A DNA stretch of 64,000 nucleotides, taken from the NCBI GenBank assembly GCA_014621425.1, contig JAANBB010000015.1:1-64000 (forward strand), given 5' to 3'. This DNA comes from Cylindrodendrum hubeiense (lineage: Eukaryota > Ascomycota > Sordariomycetes > Hypocreales > Nectriaceae). A program made the position numbers and the translations under genes. Below, piece by piece: positions 11,410 through 23,232 of the stretch (position 1 is its first letter; each line of letters opens with the position of its first letter). The notes beneath the pieces were generated by a model, which searched no databases, had not been told where the DNA came from, and worked only from the letters and a program-made list of their open reading frames with translations.

Positions 11410-14400
11410 TTAGGTAGAACCGTCGTGGACTAGCTGGATAGTCACTCCATTCTCAGTGTGCGCATCGGCGACAGCCAGAGTCACAATGGTGGCGCGATAG
11501 CCAACATTCGTGTCTTTCGTGATGTTGCTTGCGGATGAGACATTGACGGAGCTGAGATTAGCCGTGGGATCATGCCAGAATACCACAGTGTACTTTGTGC
11601 CCACAATCTGAGATAAATCTCCATATCCGTTCCAAGGAGATTTAATTGTCAGGGTGCGTACAATGCTGGAAGGACCATCATCGACAACGGCCTTGGTGGT
11701 TTTCTACAGTTGCCGCACGTTAGCCATAAAATTTTGTAGAGTGAGACTTTAAGGGCTGACGAACCTGCTGGATGAGAACATGGCAGTACTTATCTGCCGC
11801 TCTCTCATCCCCGAGAGATCTGTTGCCCGCCCCATATTGCAAGCCTACGTTCGGAATTTGCGAGGCTGGGGCACTATCTCTCGAGATTCCGTCGTCCAGG
11901 TACATGCTGTAGGACTAAAAGCTGTTAGATGTGCTTGATCTAATGCAGAGATTTTCGTATAACCTACGTTGTTCTTTCCCGGATAGATATGCAGAGTGAT
12001 GGGGTTTGGGTCCTGCTTCGGAAGAGACGGATCTGGGATGTAATCCCTGACCTGGATCTTGGGGATGATTCCGCCTGCATCTATAGTTAATATATGGCCC
12101 CATACCATGGATAGACAATTAATTACCCTCGCGTATATACATGGGAGTGATATACGGAAGCTGAGAGTCCTGATCACTGATGAGACAGCTATACTCGATC
12201 CGTCTGCCACCATCGATGACTGGACCAAGTGCGGCGCCGATAGGCTCGTCTGGTCTCAGATTCATTGCGAACCATTTGTCCGGGTATGGCAGGTAGAGCT
12301 TGCGAGTTTGTCGCTTGCTTTCGGGCAGCAAAGCTGGAGCCACCAGTAAGTCGTTCCTGACCATGTACTGACTCCGGGTGAAACGTTGGTTCTAAAGGTG
12401 TTTAGCAGGAACTTCTTTCTTAGAGAAAGGAAACTTACATCAGCAGAGAAGAGCGTTCTGTCCAACTCGTCGGTAATCACCTGTCAACCCACGGTTAATC
12501 CAGTTCCAATATTAGGGATATTGAGCATAATGTTAGATGACTTACCATTGCGCGAGCGATAGGCAGCCCGGTGACAATGTTCTCAAACATTGCATCATAC
12601 ATGAGCTGCATCAAGCTGTAGCGAAGCCTGATGTAGTATCGGCAAATAGGGAGGACTGCGCGATAGATCATTCCTTCTCTGCCTTGGAACCTGTCCTTGT
12701 TTTCGTCGTAATGCCTCTGATACGCATATGGCTCCTGGAAAAGCTTGCCATCCTTGCGCATCTGGCCTTGTCTCGGTCCGTCGACCCAGAAGCGCTTCTT
12801 TGTGTAGTGGTTTCTGGTACAAAATTGTGAGTCAAGAATAAGAACAAAGAAAGGAATAGCCTTACCGGAACCATGGGAGAAGGGAGTAGGCGCAATACCA
12901 TCGGATGATCAGTTCCGGGTTGGGATAGTCATGCTCAGACTCCATGAACTCAAAGCCACCAACATCCTGCCCGGAAATTGTGATTCCAGACATTCCAAGG
13001 GCTAGAACCTGTGCGACAGATATGTCGAGGAACTCCCATGTCGATGCATTATCTCCAGTCCAGAGGCCGGCATAACGGTGACTACCCACGAAGCTTCCTC
13101 TTCCGATGATGAAGTTTCGTCGATTCGCTCTCCAAGCCAGCTCTGGGCTGATTTCATCAAGGCTATTCAGGCCCTTATAGGTAGCCTTGTGCAAGTTGTA
13201 GCTGTACAGAGACCAGATCTCGATTGCCTTCTTCTGCTTGGCTCGGTTAGGGTCCCCAGACCAACCATCAGAGTCGAGCATGAGTCGGAATGGCAAACTA
13301 GGACACAATGTTAGACTTCAGCCGTGAATATTCCCCGCCAACTTACGATTTCATGTCGCCGTATTCCTCCGCAATGCAAGGGGACGTCATGTCCTGCCAG
13401 ACAAAGTCGAGGCCGCATTCGAAAAGATACTTGTACTGCTTCGCCCACCACTGGCGCACTTCCTCGTTGTTCAGGTTGGGGTAGTGTCCTGGGTGTCCGT
13501 TACCCCAGCCGTAGGAGATGCCACCATGGAATGGTTTCTTGCTGTTGAATACCTCGGAAAAGTCATAGTTGTCTGGTTCGAAGTAGGCAGGTCTGTCAGA
13601 AATCGGTGCCTTGAAGTACTGAGTTCCAGTCCCGAATTCCAGGTACCGTTGTTGGTACGCCTGGGGGGCCGAAGGGTCCAAGTCGCGACTATCTGCAATG
13701 AAATATCCCTTTTCGAGTCCTTCATTCAGTGTACTGTACTCGGCATTGGGCAAACTGTTGATGTAAGGGGTGATGTTGGTGGAGCACTTGACTCCCTTCT
13801 CCCTCAGTGCCTTGAACATGCCGACTGGGTCGGGAAAGTGAAGGTCCCTCTTGTCGATAGTAAAGGTACGATAGTCCTCCTGCATGTCCACGTCGATGTG
13901 CATTCCATCAATTGGGAAGCTGCATTTTCGATATTCCTCGACGGCTTCGAGAACCGATTCTCGGTTATCGTAGCCATAACAACCCTGATGATATCCTAGC
14001 ACGTAGCGGGGTTTGAGTTTGGGTTGACCGACAATGGAGGTGTACAGTTGAACAAGGTCTTGCATACTGTCGCCTGCAACGACTATGTAGTGGAAACTGT
14101 TGAATCTGGTTCCCACGCGGATAGCATTTTCATCCTTCACACCTACGTCCACACAGATGTGTGAGTAGTTATCGACGAAGGTTGCAATCTGGGATCTGTA
14201 TCCAGGGTGTGAATCTACTTGGATCCAAAACGGCTCTGAGTGGTACAGAGGCTCTCTGTCGTCAAGAGGTCCTCGACCGTAGACGTTTTGGTACCTCATG
14301 TTGTCATAGTCTAATAAATGGATCAGTAATTTGTATTGATGTTTCTTCCTGATGCACATACTGAAGTAATTCATATACGTCCGCTTCTTGAAGAGATCTT

Positions 14401-15232
14401 TGCCTCCTTGTTCTCCAAATCCCATGTAATCAGCAGTAGCTGATTTCTCCACTGAGAGGACAGTCGCGGAGTCTTTGTATTGGAGACCCCTCACCTTTGT
14501 TTTCCAGATCACTGCAGCTTCCTCACCTCTGACAGTCTTGAGATGCAGTTTTTCAGTTGTGCTGGTGTCGAGACTCTGCATCTCGGGCAGTTTCTCTGCT
14601 GGAAGTTCGCTTTTCAAAACACGAACGGCGATGATTTGGAACGGATCTTTCTGCACCCAAAGCTGAATTTCGACCTTTCTCTTGTGTGTCTTGGGATTGA
14701 GGACAGACTGGAGAATGTAGTAATTTGGGTCCGTGACCAGCTCCACAGCCCAGTTGATTCCCTGAATGGCATCAAGGGTGCTGGTAAGGAGGGTAAGTGT
14801 ATCCTGGACGATAGTTCGACTGAAAAATTGTGAGCCTTGGACTCCTCCCGTTTACAAGATTAGGATAGAGGGCACTCTATAGACTTACGAGTTGTAATCC
14901 GTGAATTGTGACCCTTTCTCGTTGCCCTTGTCGAATCGAATCCTCCATACCCTCGGGCGCATGAACTGAATCAGGAGAAGTGACCCATCATTGAAGCGGA
15001 AAACAGCTCCATGGCTGCACGCGGGGTTCTTTGACCCATCGTCCAGAAGCTGATCACCTGGAAGGTATTTGACTGACGCAGGCTGGTTCACACTCGCAGA
15101 TGGTGCGTCAAGGCCTTGGAAGAAGTCATCAGCCTTGATGAAGAGGTATGGATCCCTGAGTTTCGTAGCACTGAACTCATCCATGGTGATATGATGTGGT
15201 GTTGAAGAATTGAGGGGTAAGTTCGTATTCAT
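11410..15232 (-). CDS. GH31 alpha-1,4-glucan lyase
   Basis: Predicted to cleave alpha-1,4-glucans (starch, glycogen, maltodextrin) by beta-elimination, releasing 1,5-anhydro-D-fructose. Ten exons with consistent phases (15232-14889, 14819-14362, 14310-13347, 13297-12866, 12813-12546, 12480-12439, 12391-12127, 12074-11968, 11914-11765, 11703-11410) give 1107 aa, close to the roughly 1060-1090 aa of characterised fungal and red-algal lyases. GH31 signatures: FVWQDMTSP with predicted nucleophile Asp574, and LWTGDN with Asp671 where the acid/base Asp aligns. The WQDMT form of the nucleophile motif, rather than W-x-DMNE of alpha-glucosidases, and segments such as MNYFNYDNMRYQ, HKATYKGL and MYLDDGISRDSAP point to lyase rather than hydrolase. 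No signal peptide is seen, so it is probably intracellular. It is divergent from a sugar transporter. An atypical alpha-glucosidase is the alternative. Confidence 0.88.
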
Positions 15233-17103
15233 TGATCTGGATGACGGTGCGATGAGGACGAGGCTTATGTACTTGATAGCTTGTGATACCCACCATGACT
15301 ATTCGGGGATTGAATTAGTCCGGATTCTGACCCCCACGTCTCTCGATTCGAATGAGGAGCCGTGGGTAATATGAATGAGCAACCATCACGTTAATTTCAC
15401 GTCATAAACAGTAATTGTAGAGATGGAGTTCGCAGTTACCCCCCTTTTCACGACGAAGGCATGTCGGCAAATGAATAGACACCCTCCAAAAAGTCCAATA
15501 AATACGAGAAGGGCTGTTGAATGAATGCTCCGCTACGTAGCTGTACACCACGGATCATCATAGTATCTACCCAATGCATATTTTCTTGGTTACATTTTCA
15601 ACAGCACCAGTGTGGGAATTACTTCCAGCCTGAGAGCCGTTTTGGACAGATTCGAAAGCTTCCAACAAAGGAATCGCACACAGTGTTGCCCTGGATGATC
15701 TGACCGATGCATTCGTAGCTGTTAAAGCGGATGAGGTGCGGAAGGCCTGATCAGTGTCGAAAGGGAAATTCCTCGTCCTCAAATGAGTTTCAAGGCCTCT
15801 TAGCGCCATTCATCACGAGCCCATTCCTCAAATTTCCTGGCAAAGAACACAGCTTCATGTCACGTCGGAATTAGGCCTGCCTATAGCATTTGAACATGAT
15901 GAGCTTGCTTTGACCTCAATGTGCAGTTGTAATTTGATATCATCCCACCAGCATCTCCTTCAACTACACCCTAACACTATGAAACACATTATTAGTCCCT
16001 TTGATCTCCCATTGTCCTGCAGCGCAAGCTTTAGCACTCAATTTGGAACTGGGAATCCAAATTGTAGCTTCTTCGTACCGATCCCTACCCTGTATATGAT
16101 GTGCATTAAGATCGTATAAGATTGTGCATATGTATTATGCAGTGGTACAATTATGAGAACGGTGCTAATTCCTACCCCTGAGATTTAAACCAAGCTAGCA
16201 CGCGAATTGGTATCTGCACGTGAAAGCGCCAGAAGACAAATAAGGCCTGAATCCATCATTCACCGTCTACCATCTTTACCCAATGCCTAATTTATTGAGG
16301 AGGGTGAATGTGAGCAGTGATGCGTACTTCCAATTATCCCTATAGCGGTGCTATTTCCATTGAGGCAGATAACTCCGCACTACAGGTCCTGTTGGAAATA
16401 CTGGCCTGACCAAATGATCAATCACCATCGGCAAAAGGTGTGGGGACCAACCGCACATCAGATGGAAGGGTCTAGCCCACTTAGCGCAGGGCGCCCGGTG
16501 CAGATCCTTACAGTCGGGTATCGAACTAATACGAGATCGTTCGCGGAACATTACGTTCCGCACCTGGATTAGGCAAAGTATGTCGAGACCCAGAATCCTC
16601 CCATATCCACCAAAACAATCATCAGGATACTAAAATAATGTCATATGAGACGAAGGGTGCCCCTTGCCACTTACTCATGATTCCCCATTCAAGCGAGGGG
16701 AATCCGGGGATAGTGTCTGTCAATCAGCTAGCCCAGTGGCGCTTAAGCAGGGGTTTGCATCACGAGAGCATCCCTGTGGACATCGACTCTCACCGGCTCC
16801 GGCCTGCACATGTGAGTTTGATCGACTGCCCGTACGATGACATCCACCGGAAGAGAATCTCCCGCCCCATTCGACACATCAGAATAAAGCCTGACTCGTT
16901 CCAAACCCCTCTCACCCCAGCCTATATCGGCAGAAGCAAGATATTAGAAGCTCACGTTCGCTCCGATTTCCACACTCAGATGTCAGCACCTGTATCCTTC
17001 CACATCAGCCTTTACTCTACACTACGCATATTATGTGCTAATCTGGAGATATCATCTTTGCCCCGGCCATTATAATAACGAGTCGAGTCGGTGACCGCGT
17101 ACA
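15233..17103. promoter_or_regulatory. Shared upstream region, glucan lyase / sugar transporter
   Basis: A 1.87 kb gap separates the divergent start codons. No coding sequence is convincing; a 145-codon frame at 16638-17075 lacks motifs and ends just upstream of the transporter. The gap holds a perfect CGG-N11-CCG palindrome, annotated separately, which is the best candidate operator. Confidence 0.5.
16544..16560. promoter_or_regulatory. Candidate Gal4-type operator, CGG-N11-CCG
   Basis: The half sites CGG (16544-16546) and CCG (16558-16560) are separated by exactly 11 bases with T at the centre, matching the Gal4/Lac9 consensus CGG-N5-(A/T)-N5-CCG. The dyad extends to GCGGAAC...GTTCCGC (16543-16561), seven paired bases per arm. 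It lies 1.31 kb upstream of the lyase start and 0.54 kb upstream of the transporter start. Binding by a Zn2Cys6 protein is inferred. Confidence 0.55.
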
Positions 17104-18885
17104 ATGGCGGACAAGTTGACAACACACAGTCATGATGAGCAAGACACGGTATGATTGGCCTTGACCTTTCACATTTAGCACTTACTGACGACAAGCTATC
17201 AGGGAGAAATCACGACCAGGGTCGTTGGCGGTAATACGGCCTTTGAGGAAGCTATGATAAAGGCTCCTCCCTACGCTTGGTCTAAGGCCCAAATCTTCAT
17301 ATACTTCTTTTCTCTAGTCGGATTCTTTTGCAGTACTATGAATGGCTACGACGGTTCACTCATCAACAACCTACTTCAGAATCCCTGGTTTAAGGAAAAG
17401 TATAGTGTTGACAACGATGGCATTTGGGCTGGTATTGTATCGTCAATGTACCAAATTGGCGGAGTTGTGGCCCTCCCCTTTATCGGACCAGCTATTGATG
17501 GATTCGGTCGTCGATGGGGTATGCTGATTGGCGCGGTTCTAATTGTCATTGGAACAATTATTCAAGGCCTCTCTAATGGTCAAAGCCAGTTTATGGGGGG
17601 CCGATTCCTGCTTGGTTTTGGGGTGCCTATCGCAGCATCAGCAGGCCCCATGTATGTCATTGAGATAAACCATCCCGCATATCGCGGACGTGTTGGCGGT
17701 AAGTGCGCAAGTCTCCAGTTTCTCTCGCTGTGCTAACCTGGGGCAGCCATGTATAACACCCTGTGGTTTTCCGGTGCCATCATCGCCGCCGGCGCCGCTC
17801 GAGCTGGTCTGAACACCGGAGGAGATTACTCCTGGAGACTTATCACCTGGCTTCAGGCTCTGTTTCCGGGCCTTATCATCATCCTGAGCCTAGTCATCCC
17901 CGAATCGCCCCGATGGCTCTACGTCAACAATAAGAAGGATACTGCAAAGGCCATCCTTACGAAATACCACGGCAATGGGGACGCAGAATCTCCTTGGGTT
18001 ACGCTTCAGCTTCGTGAATATGAAGAACTCCTTAACCAGGATGGTGCTGACAAGAGATGGTGGGACTATCGCGCATTGTTCAGAGACCGCACTGCTGTGT
18101 ATCGCTTGTGCTGTAATTTGGCAGTGTCGGTTTTCGGACAATGGGCAGGTAATGGCGTTTTGTCGTACTTCCTTGGTTCGGTCCTCGATACGGCGGGGTA
18201 TACAGGGGCTATTCAGCAAGCCAACATCACACTGCTGAACAACTGTCAACAATTTGCATTCGCCATCTTTGGTGCTTGCCTGGTTGATAAGGTTGGCCGT
18301 CGTCCCTTACTGCTGTTCTCCTTTGCCGCCTGTACTGTCGTCTGGTTAGGGATGACAGTCGCCTCATCCCAATTTGCCGATTCTTACGTGGGCGACGATG
18401 CAAATGGAGACCCGATATATTCGAACAAGACTGCCTCCAAAGCCTCTCTAGGGATGATCTTTATCTTCGGCGCCGTCTTCTCCTTCGGAATCACCCCCTT
18501 GCAGGCCCTTTATCCAGTCGAGGTCCTGTCCTTCGAGATGCGAGCTAAAGGCATGGCATTTTCCAACTTGGCTGTTAATGCTGCCGGGCTCCTGAACCAG
18601 TTCGCCTGGCCTGTTTCAATGGATAAAATTGGCTGGAAGACGTATATTATCTTCACAGTATGGGATGCCATCCAGCTCTTCATTATCTACGTCGTCATAC
18701 CCGAGACTAAAGGCCGCACTGTAAGTCTCGACCTAATGCAATAACCTGGAGAGTGTCTAACTTTAATATAGCTGGAAGAGCTTGATGAGATCTTTGCAGC
18801 CGACAATCCGGTCCGCATGTCGACTCAGAAAAAGACAATCGCCGTTGACAGTAGTGGCGGTGTAGTCAATGTCGAGAAGGCGTAA
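17104..18885 (+). CDS. MFS sugar transporter (sugar porter family)
   Basis: Plasma-membrane proton-coupled sugar uptake protein resembling fungal lactose/hexose permeases. Four exons (17104-17148, 17203-17698, 17747-18720, 18772-18885) give 542 aa with about 12 hydrophobic segments. Sugar porter signatures: a first helix region with MNGYDGSLINNL, GRRWG after helix 2, GRFLLGFG, PESPRWLY before the central loop, the loop motif KVGRRPLLL, and the C-terminal PETKGRTLEELDEIF. The first exon of only 15 codons was chosen because its donor and the acceptor at 17201-17202 keep frame and supply a normal hydrophilic N-terminus. Substrate cannot be told from sequence; position suggests a glucan-derived sugar or oligosaccharide. 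Confidence 0.92.
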
Positions 18886-20008
18886 CGTGTCCTTCGAAAC
18901 GCATCATTCACGAGTAGGCTAGGCAACAATAACAGGACGTGGACACATGCTTACAAAGAGTCTCATTGTCCTGACTCGAGATGATGCTGCCTGTAATTTT
19001 CTTCTTACACCGCGGGTCCATTGCCGGACACCGAGGTCGGTGGTATGTTTCAGGTGGCTCTTTCGCTTACAATGGATTGCGTATGTCGGTGGGTCCGCGG
19101 GGGGTCTTCCGCCGTGTCCATCTGCAAAGAGAAAGTCAAATTACGGACCTGCCATCTTGAGGATATCTTGCGAGTACATTTATATCTGTGCTGATACAAT
19201 TCTTACTCAATTCTTAATCCTGCGACGCGAGAACTGCGACTCAATGCAACTTGTGAAGTGAACTGTAACTGTGACTGTAACTGTAACTTGCACCATGCCG
19301 AATTAGATTAGCTGTCAAAGACGAACTGCAGTTGCCCTTCCTTCTATGTTTTGTAAAGACGGAACATTTCGAGACCAAAGCCTCGGTAAATACCGAGCGT
19401 GCTACCCGGACTGTTGGATTCGTAGAACATGTCACCCCCGCAGAACGTTCCATTCTCAAGGTTCTTTACGCGCTAGGCTTGAAGTAGCCACGGAACATGT
19501 CACTCCGTGATGCGAGTGGCCTAAACAGGTTAAGCCTTCTCCTTTGATGGCACCGGGATCGACGGATCATAGGTTCGGCTGGTCGGAAAGTCAGGGTTGT
19601 GGAGAACACCAGCAAGGGGACTGGAACTGGTGACGGGTTTCGACATTCTGCCTGGCTAGCAACCCCAGAATTGACCCCTACATACACATCTTCTGACAGT
19701 CCTTGAACAAGGACATCGAACTACCGTTACCGCCGTTCCTGCCTAGTGGCTTGGCGCGAGCATGGACGAAACTAGGGAGAGGATTAATCACGAGATAACC
19801 TTATCATGCATCTTCATTTGAATCCCCGGATTTTCTACTCACCCCCGACTCTCTCCACCATACCGACTCCAACGCCCACACAGCCTCCCTTTCTGTCAGC
19901 TTCGAGGATATCCCCTGCTAGCCGGCACTTGGCATAGCATCCGCTTAAGCATCGGCATAGCCGCACACGGCCCTTTACCCCAGACAGTCTCCTTCGCCAC
20001 ACTCTCGT
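18886..20008. other. Intergenic region between transporter and TF2
   Basis: The gap holds 3' UTR of the transporter and upstream sequence of the regulator. Features seen are a short ACTGTA/ACTGTG repeat run at about 19260-19290 and a CGG-N11-CCG site at 19491-19507. Frames in the gap lack motifs. Confidence 0.55.
19491..19507. promoter_or_regulatory. Second CGG-N11-CCG site, upstream of TF2
   Basis: CGG (19491-19493) and CCG (19505-19507) with 11 bases between, about 500 bases upstream of the TF2 start. The left half CGGAACAT is identical to that of the site at 16544. The central base is G rather than A/T and the inner dyad is imperfect, so it is a weaker match. Confidence 0.4.
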
Positions 20009-22582
20009 ATGCATTGTCGACTCTCGAGTTCCAGCAGTTCCGCTCCTTCCTTAACAGGCCCATATGCCTTACTAGGAGAAGATCAAATGCTTTCCGAGGG
20101 CACTTTCGACTTCGACTTCTGTACTCGACTACACAGCTTTGTCCCGTTCAAGCCGAACCTCTTTTCCGGACAATCACCCGAGTAAAGAGTGCGAGAACAC
20201 AGTTCCCGCCGATAAATAATGTTTTACCAGTGTATGTGGACCCATCGAATCTGTCTAGCGTCATCTATGATCCACTAACACGATCGTCGGATCCCAAGTC
20301 CAGGGCGCCCCAAGCGGTGACCACATACTTCAGTCTCAAGGCGACAAGCACCGGGGCAGCAAACCCACCAAAGGCCTCCATGCTTGCGTTGAATGCCAGC
20401 GTCGCAAGATTCGTTGCGATGGTAGCCATCCTTGCCGCCAATGTCTTTCTAGTCGTTCCCAAAAGCGCTGTGTCTACGACCAGCATCGTCAACGAGTTCT
20501 TCCTTCAAAAAAGTTGGTTTCCTTGCTCATAGTTGTCATCCCACCCTGCTCATCAATCCTTTCGATTTAATACTAACAGCTCTCAGAACACTCGAAAACT
20601 TGTCGGCAAGTCTTGAGGAATGTCGCACCATTTTGAGGCGTCTCTACCCGAACCACAATGTCAAATCTCTGCTCCCTTTATCGAGACAACAACTTTGCAA
20701 CCTCCTGGAACAACCAATAACGGAGCCGGTTGACGTTACACCATCTCCATACTTTAGCACGATCGATAATGCGCTCGAGAATACGCTCGAGAATACACTC
20801 GGCCTAGAGCAGATGCCTACTGAAAATTCGGAGTGGGATGAAGAGCGGCGAGATCGAGATCCTATCCCTCCAGAGTCCGATGACATCAACGCTCTTTCTC
20901 TTACAATGGATAGACAAACCTCATATCTCGGAGCTTCCTCGATCAAGGCGGCTTTGATGGTGATGTTAAATGTTCAACCTCGACTACGAGCAGCGCTGGC
21001 ATCGCCTGTGCAACGCGACGGTGACAAAGCAAAGGACGGTCCAGCCTTTTCCTACTCTATCAAATCTGCAAAAGAGTGCTCCCGTATCCCATGGACTTGG
21101 AAGGGACAAACCCTTGTCGATGCATACTTCAATCGCATCCACATCTTTACCCCAATGCTCGATGAAGTTACATTCCGTGCAGACTACCTTAACGGCCAAA
21201 GATACGACACGCCCTGGCTTTCCTTGCTCAACATGGTCTTCGCTATGGGCAGCATTATGGCGACCAAATCAAGCGACTTGAACCATATCAACTTCTATAA
21301 TAGGTCTCTAGAGCATCTCCATCTTAACGCCTTTGGAAGTAGCCATATTGAGACTGTACAAGCATTGGCTCTTCTTGGTGGCTATTATCTCCACTACATC
21401 AATCGCCCGAATATGGCCAATGCCATCATCGGTGCCACAATCAGAATGGCAACAGCACTTGGCTTGCACCGAGAGTCTCTCACACTAAAAACAAATGACA
21501 TCATGGCAGCTGAAACACGGCGACGGACATGGTGGTCTTTATTCTGTCTCGATACCTGGAATACTACCACCATGGGCCGTCCTTCATTTGGACGATGGGG
21601 TCCTGCAATCAACATCCAGCCGCCAAAGTTAAGCACTTCCCAGGTAGTTTTCTTTAACCCGTATCCTCTTCGCTTTTCATTCAGGGTTTCTAACTTAGAT
21701 TAGGAGGAGCTTGACTCTACGCAGCGTGCGGGAATTATGCCACTTCTTGAGAATATCAAGTTCTGCAAGATCGCTACCCAAGTCCAGGATATGCTAGCAG
21801 TTTCTCCTCTGCTGAAAAGCGAGGATCGCAGCCATCTAGATGGTTTGCTAGTTGCGTGGCATAACAGCCTTCCCTGGCTCCTCCAGATGACCGAGAATCG
21901 CGATGGGCCGCTCAATCTTTCCCGGTGCGTGATGAAGTGGCGATACTGGAATCTGCGCATGCTGCTCTACCGTCCTACTCTCCTCACCCTAGCGAGTCGT
22001 AGTAAGAGTTTACCTACGGCTGAGCAGGATATTGCTGCGATAAGAATATGCCAAGATCTCGCTAAAGAGACAATTGAGGATATAGAGAATGAGTGGATGA
22101 GCCACCAAATGTCTGGATGGAATGCGGTGTGGTTTCTATACCAGGCAGCCATGATACCCCTTGTTAACATCTTGTGGCAACCCAGAAGCCCGTTCCTCGT
22201 CGATTGGCAGAACCAGATTGCAAAAATCTTGAAGCTGTTTGACGTTATGGAGGACTGGTCATTGACGGCACACCGCAGTCGAGAGGTTGTGCGTCGGATA
22301 TATGAAGCGAGTCTGCAATCGACTGGCGACGACGATAGCTCATCGCAAGGAAGAAGTGACCAAAGCCAAATCGGGGAGGGAAATCATATCTCTCCGATGG
22401 AGTTCGATATGGATGAGGTGGTGAATATGCTCGATCAGGACTGGTTATGGGACGTTGATGGGCGATTTTGGGAGCAGCAAACTGGACTGATGGTTGAGAA
22501 GGATATGTTTGGTGTCGAGAGTGACATGATGCCGGTACATAATGTCTTTCTAAATACGGAAGGTCAGTATCCTGACCTATGA
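20009..22582 (+). CDS. Zn(II)2Cys6 transcription factor (TF2)
   Basis: Zinc cluster regulator. Proposed exons 20009-20181, 20360-20512, 20587-21643 and 21704-22582 give 753 aa. The zinc cluster is in the small second exon: CVECQRRKIRCDGSHPCRQC followed by a last Cys in KRCVYD, then basic residues. The third and fourth exons carry the fungal_trans domain: IPWTWKGQTLVDAYF, HLNAFGSSHIETVQALALLGGYY, AIIGATIRMATALGLHRES and RRRTWWSLFCLDTWNTTTMGRPS. The end is acidic and may activate. The cluster exon has an in-frame stop upstream and no Met, so an upstream exon is required. I selected the one starting MHCRLSSSS, whose GTAAAG donor restores frame, but this first junction is a model. The gene follows the sugar transporter and is a candidate regulator of the lyase/transporter pair. 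Confidence 0.85.
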
Positions 22583-23232
22583 ATCATATGATTCGCATAA
22601 TGTTTGTGGAACTTTAAATATGAAACGTGACGACTAAACTACGTCCCTCTCGGGTACTTACGATCTCACCGCATTGACAGTGCAGCGGCATCTCCGTGGT
22701 CAAGAGAGTTGCGACTTTCAAATTATAGTATTTCTTGTGTCAAAATGAGTCTTCATCTCTGATTCGGGTGTAAAAGATGATGGGGGGTTCCAATGTATGC
22801 ACGGAATGAGGTCCTCCGGAGCGAATGGGGTATCTGCCTCCTGAGTTGGCAAATGCCTCTAAGTTCAGCACCCTGTACAAACTAACCCATTGCAGTGAAA
22901 CGGGGAGAAACCTTCCGTACCATATCCTCGGTATCCCTCCGATGTAGCTAGAAATTCTCAGTCTAGCAGGGATAATACTCGCACTATACTCCTCGTATCA
23001 CGAGGTGTAAAGTTTCAAAGGTTTGACAGGTGGGTTGTTGGCCTCGTTGATTCGTCTTCAAACTAGTCATCGTTCCAAACATCGGGTGCATTGTTTTCAT
23101 GATACGAGGCCAATTGAGTTGGCACAGAGAATATATAAGTGTGTTAGACTCGCAGGTCAAGTTCTACTTTTTCGTCAACAACCACACCTCTTACATCAAG
23201 TTTATTCAACAGCCGCCAACAAGACCAACATT
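22583..23232. other. Intergenic region, promoter of GH134 gene
   Basis: No coding sequence is supported. The right part, including a possible TATA-like stretch AATATATAAG at about 23129, is the presumed promoter and 5' UTR of the secreted mannanase gene. Confidence 0.5.

Noticed and set aside
16638..17075. 145-codon plus-strand frame upstream of the sugar transporter
   Set aside because: It has no domain, no splice context and occupies the promoter of the transporter; composition looks random.
20014..20532. 172-codon plus-strand frame starting MSTLEF
   Set aside because: It is out of frame with the zinc cluster encoded in the same stretch; the cluster frame, reached from the exon at 20009, is preferred.
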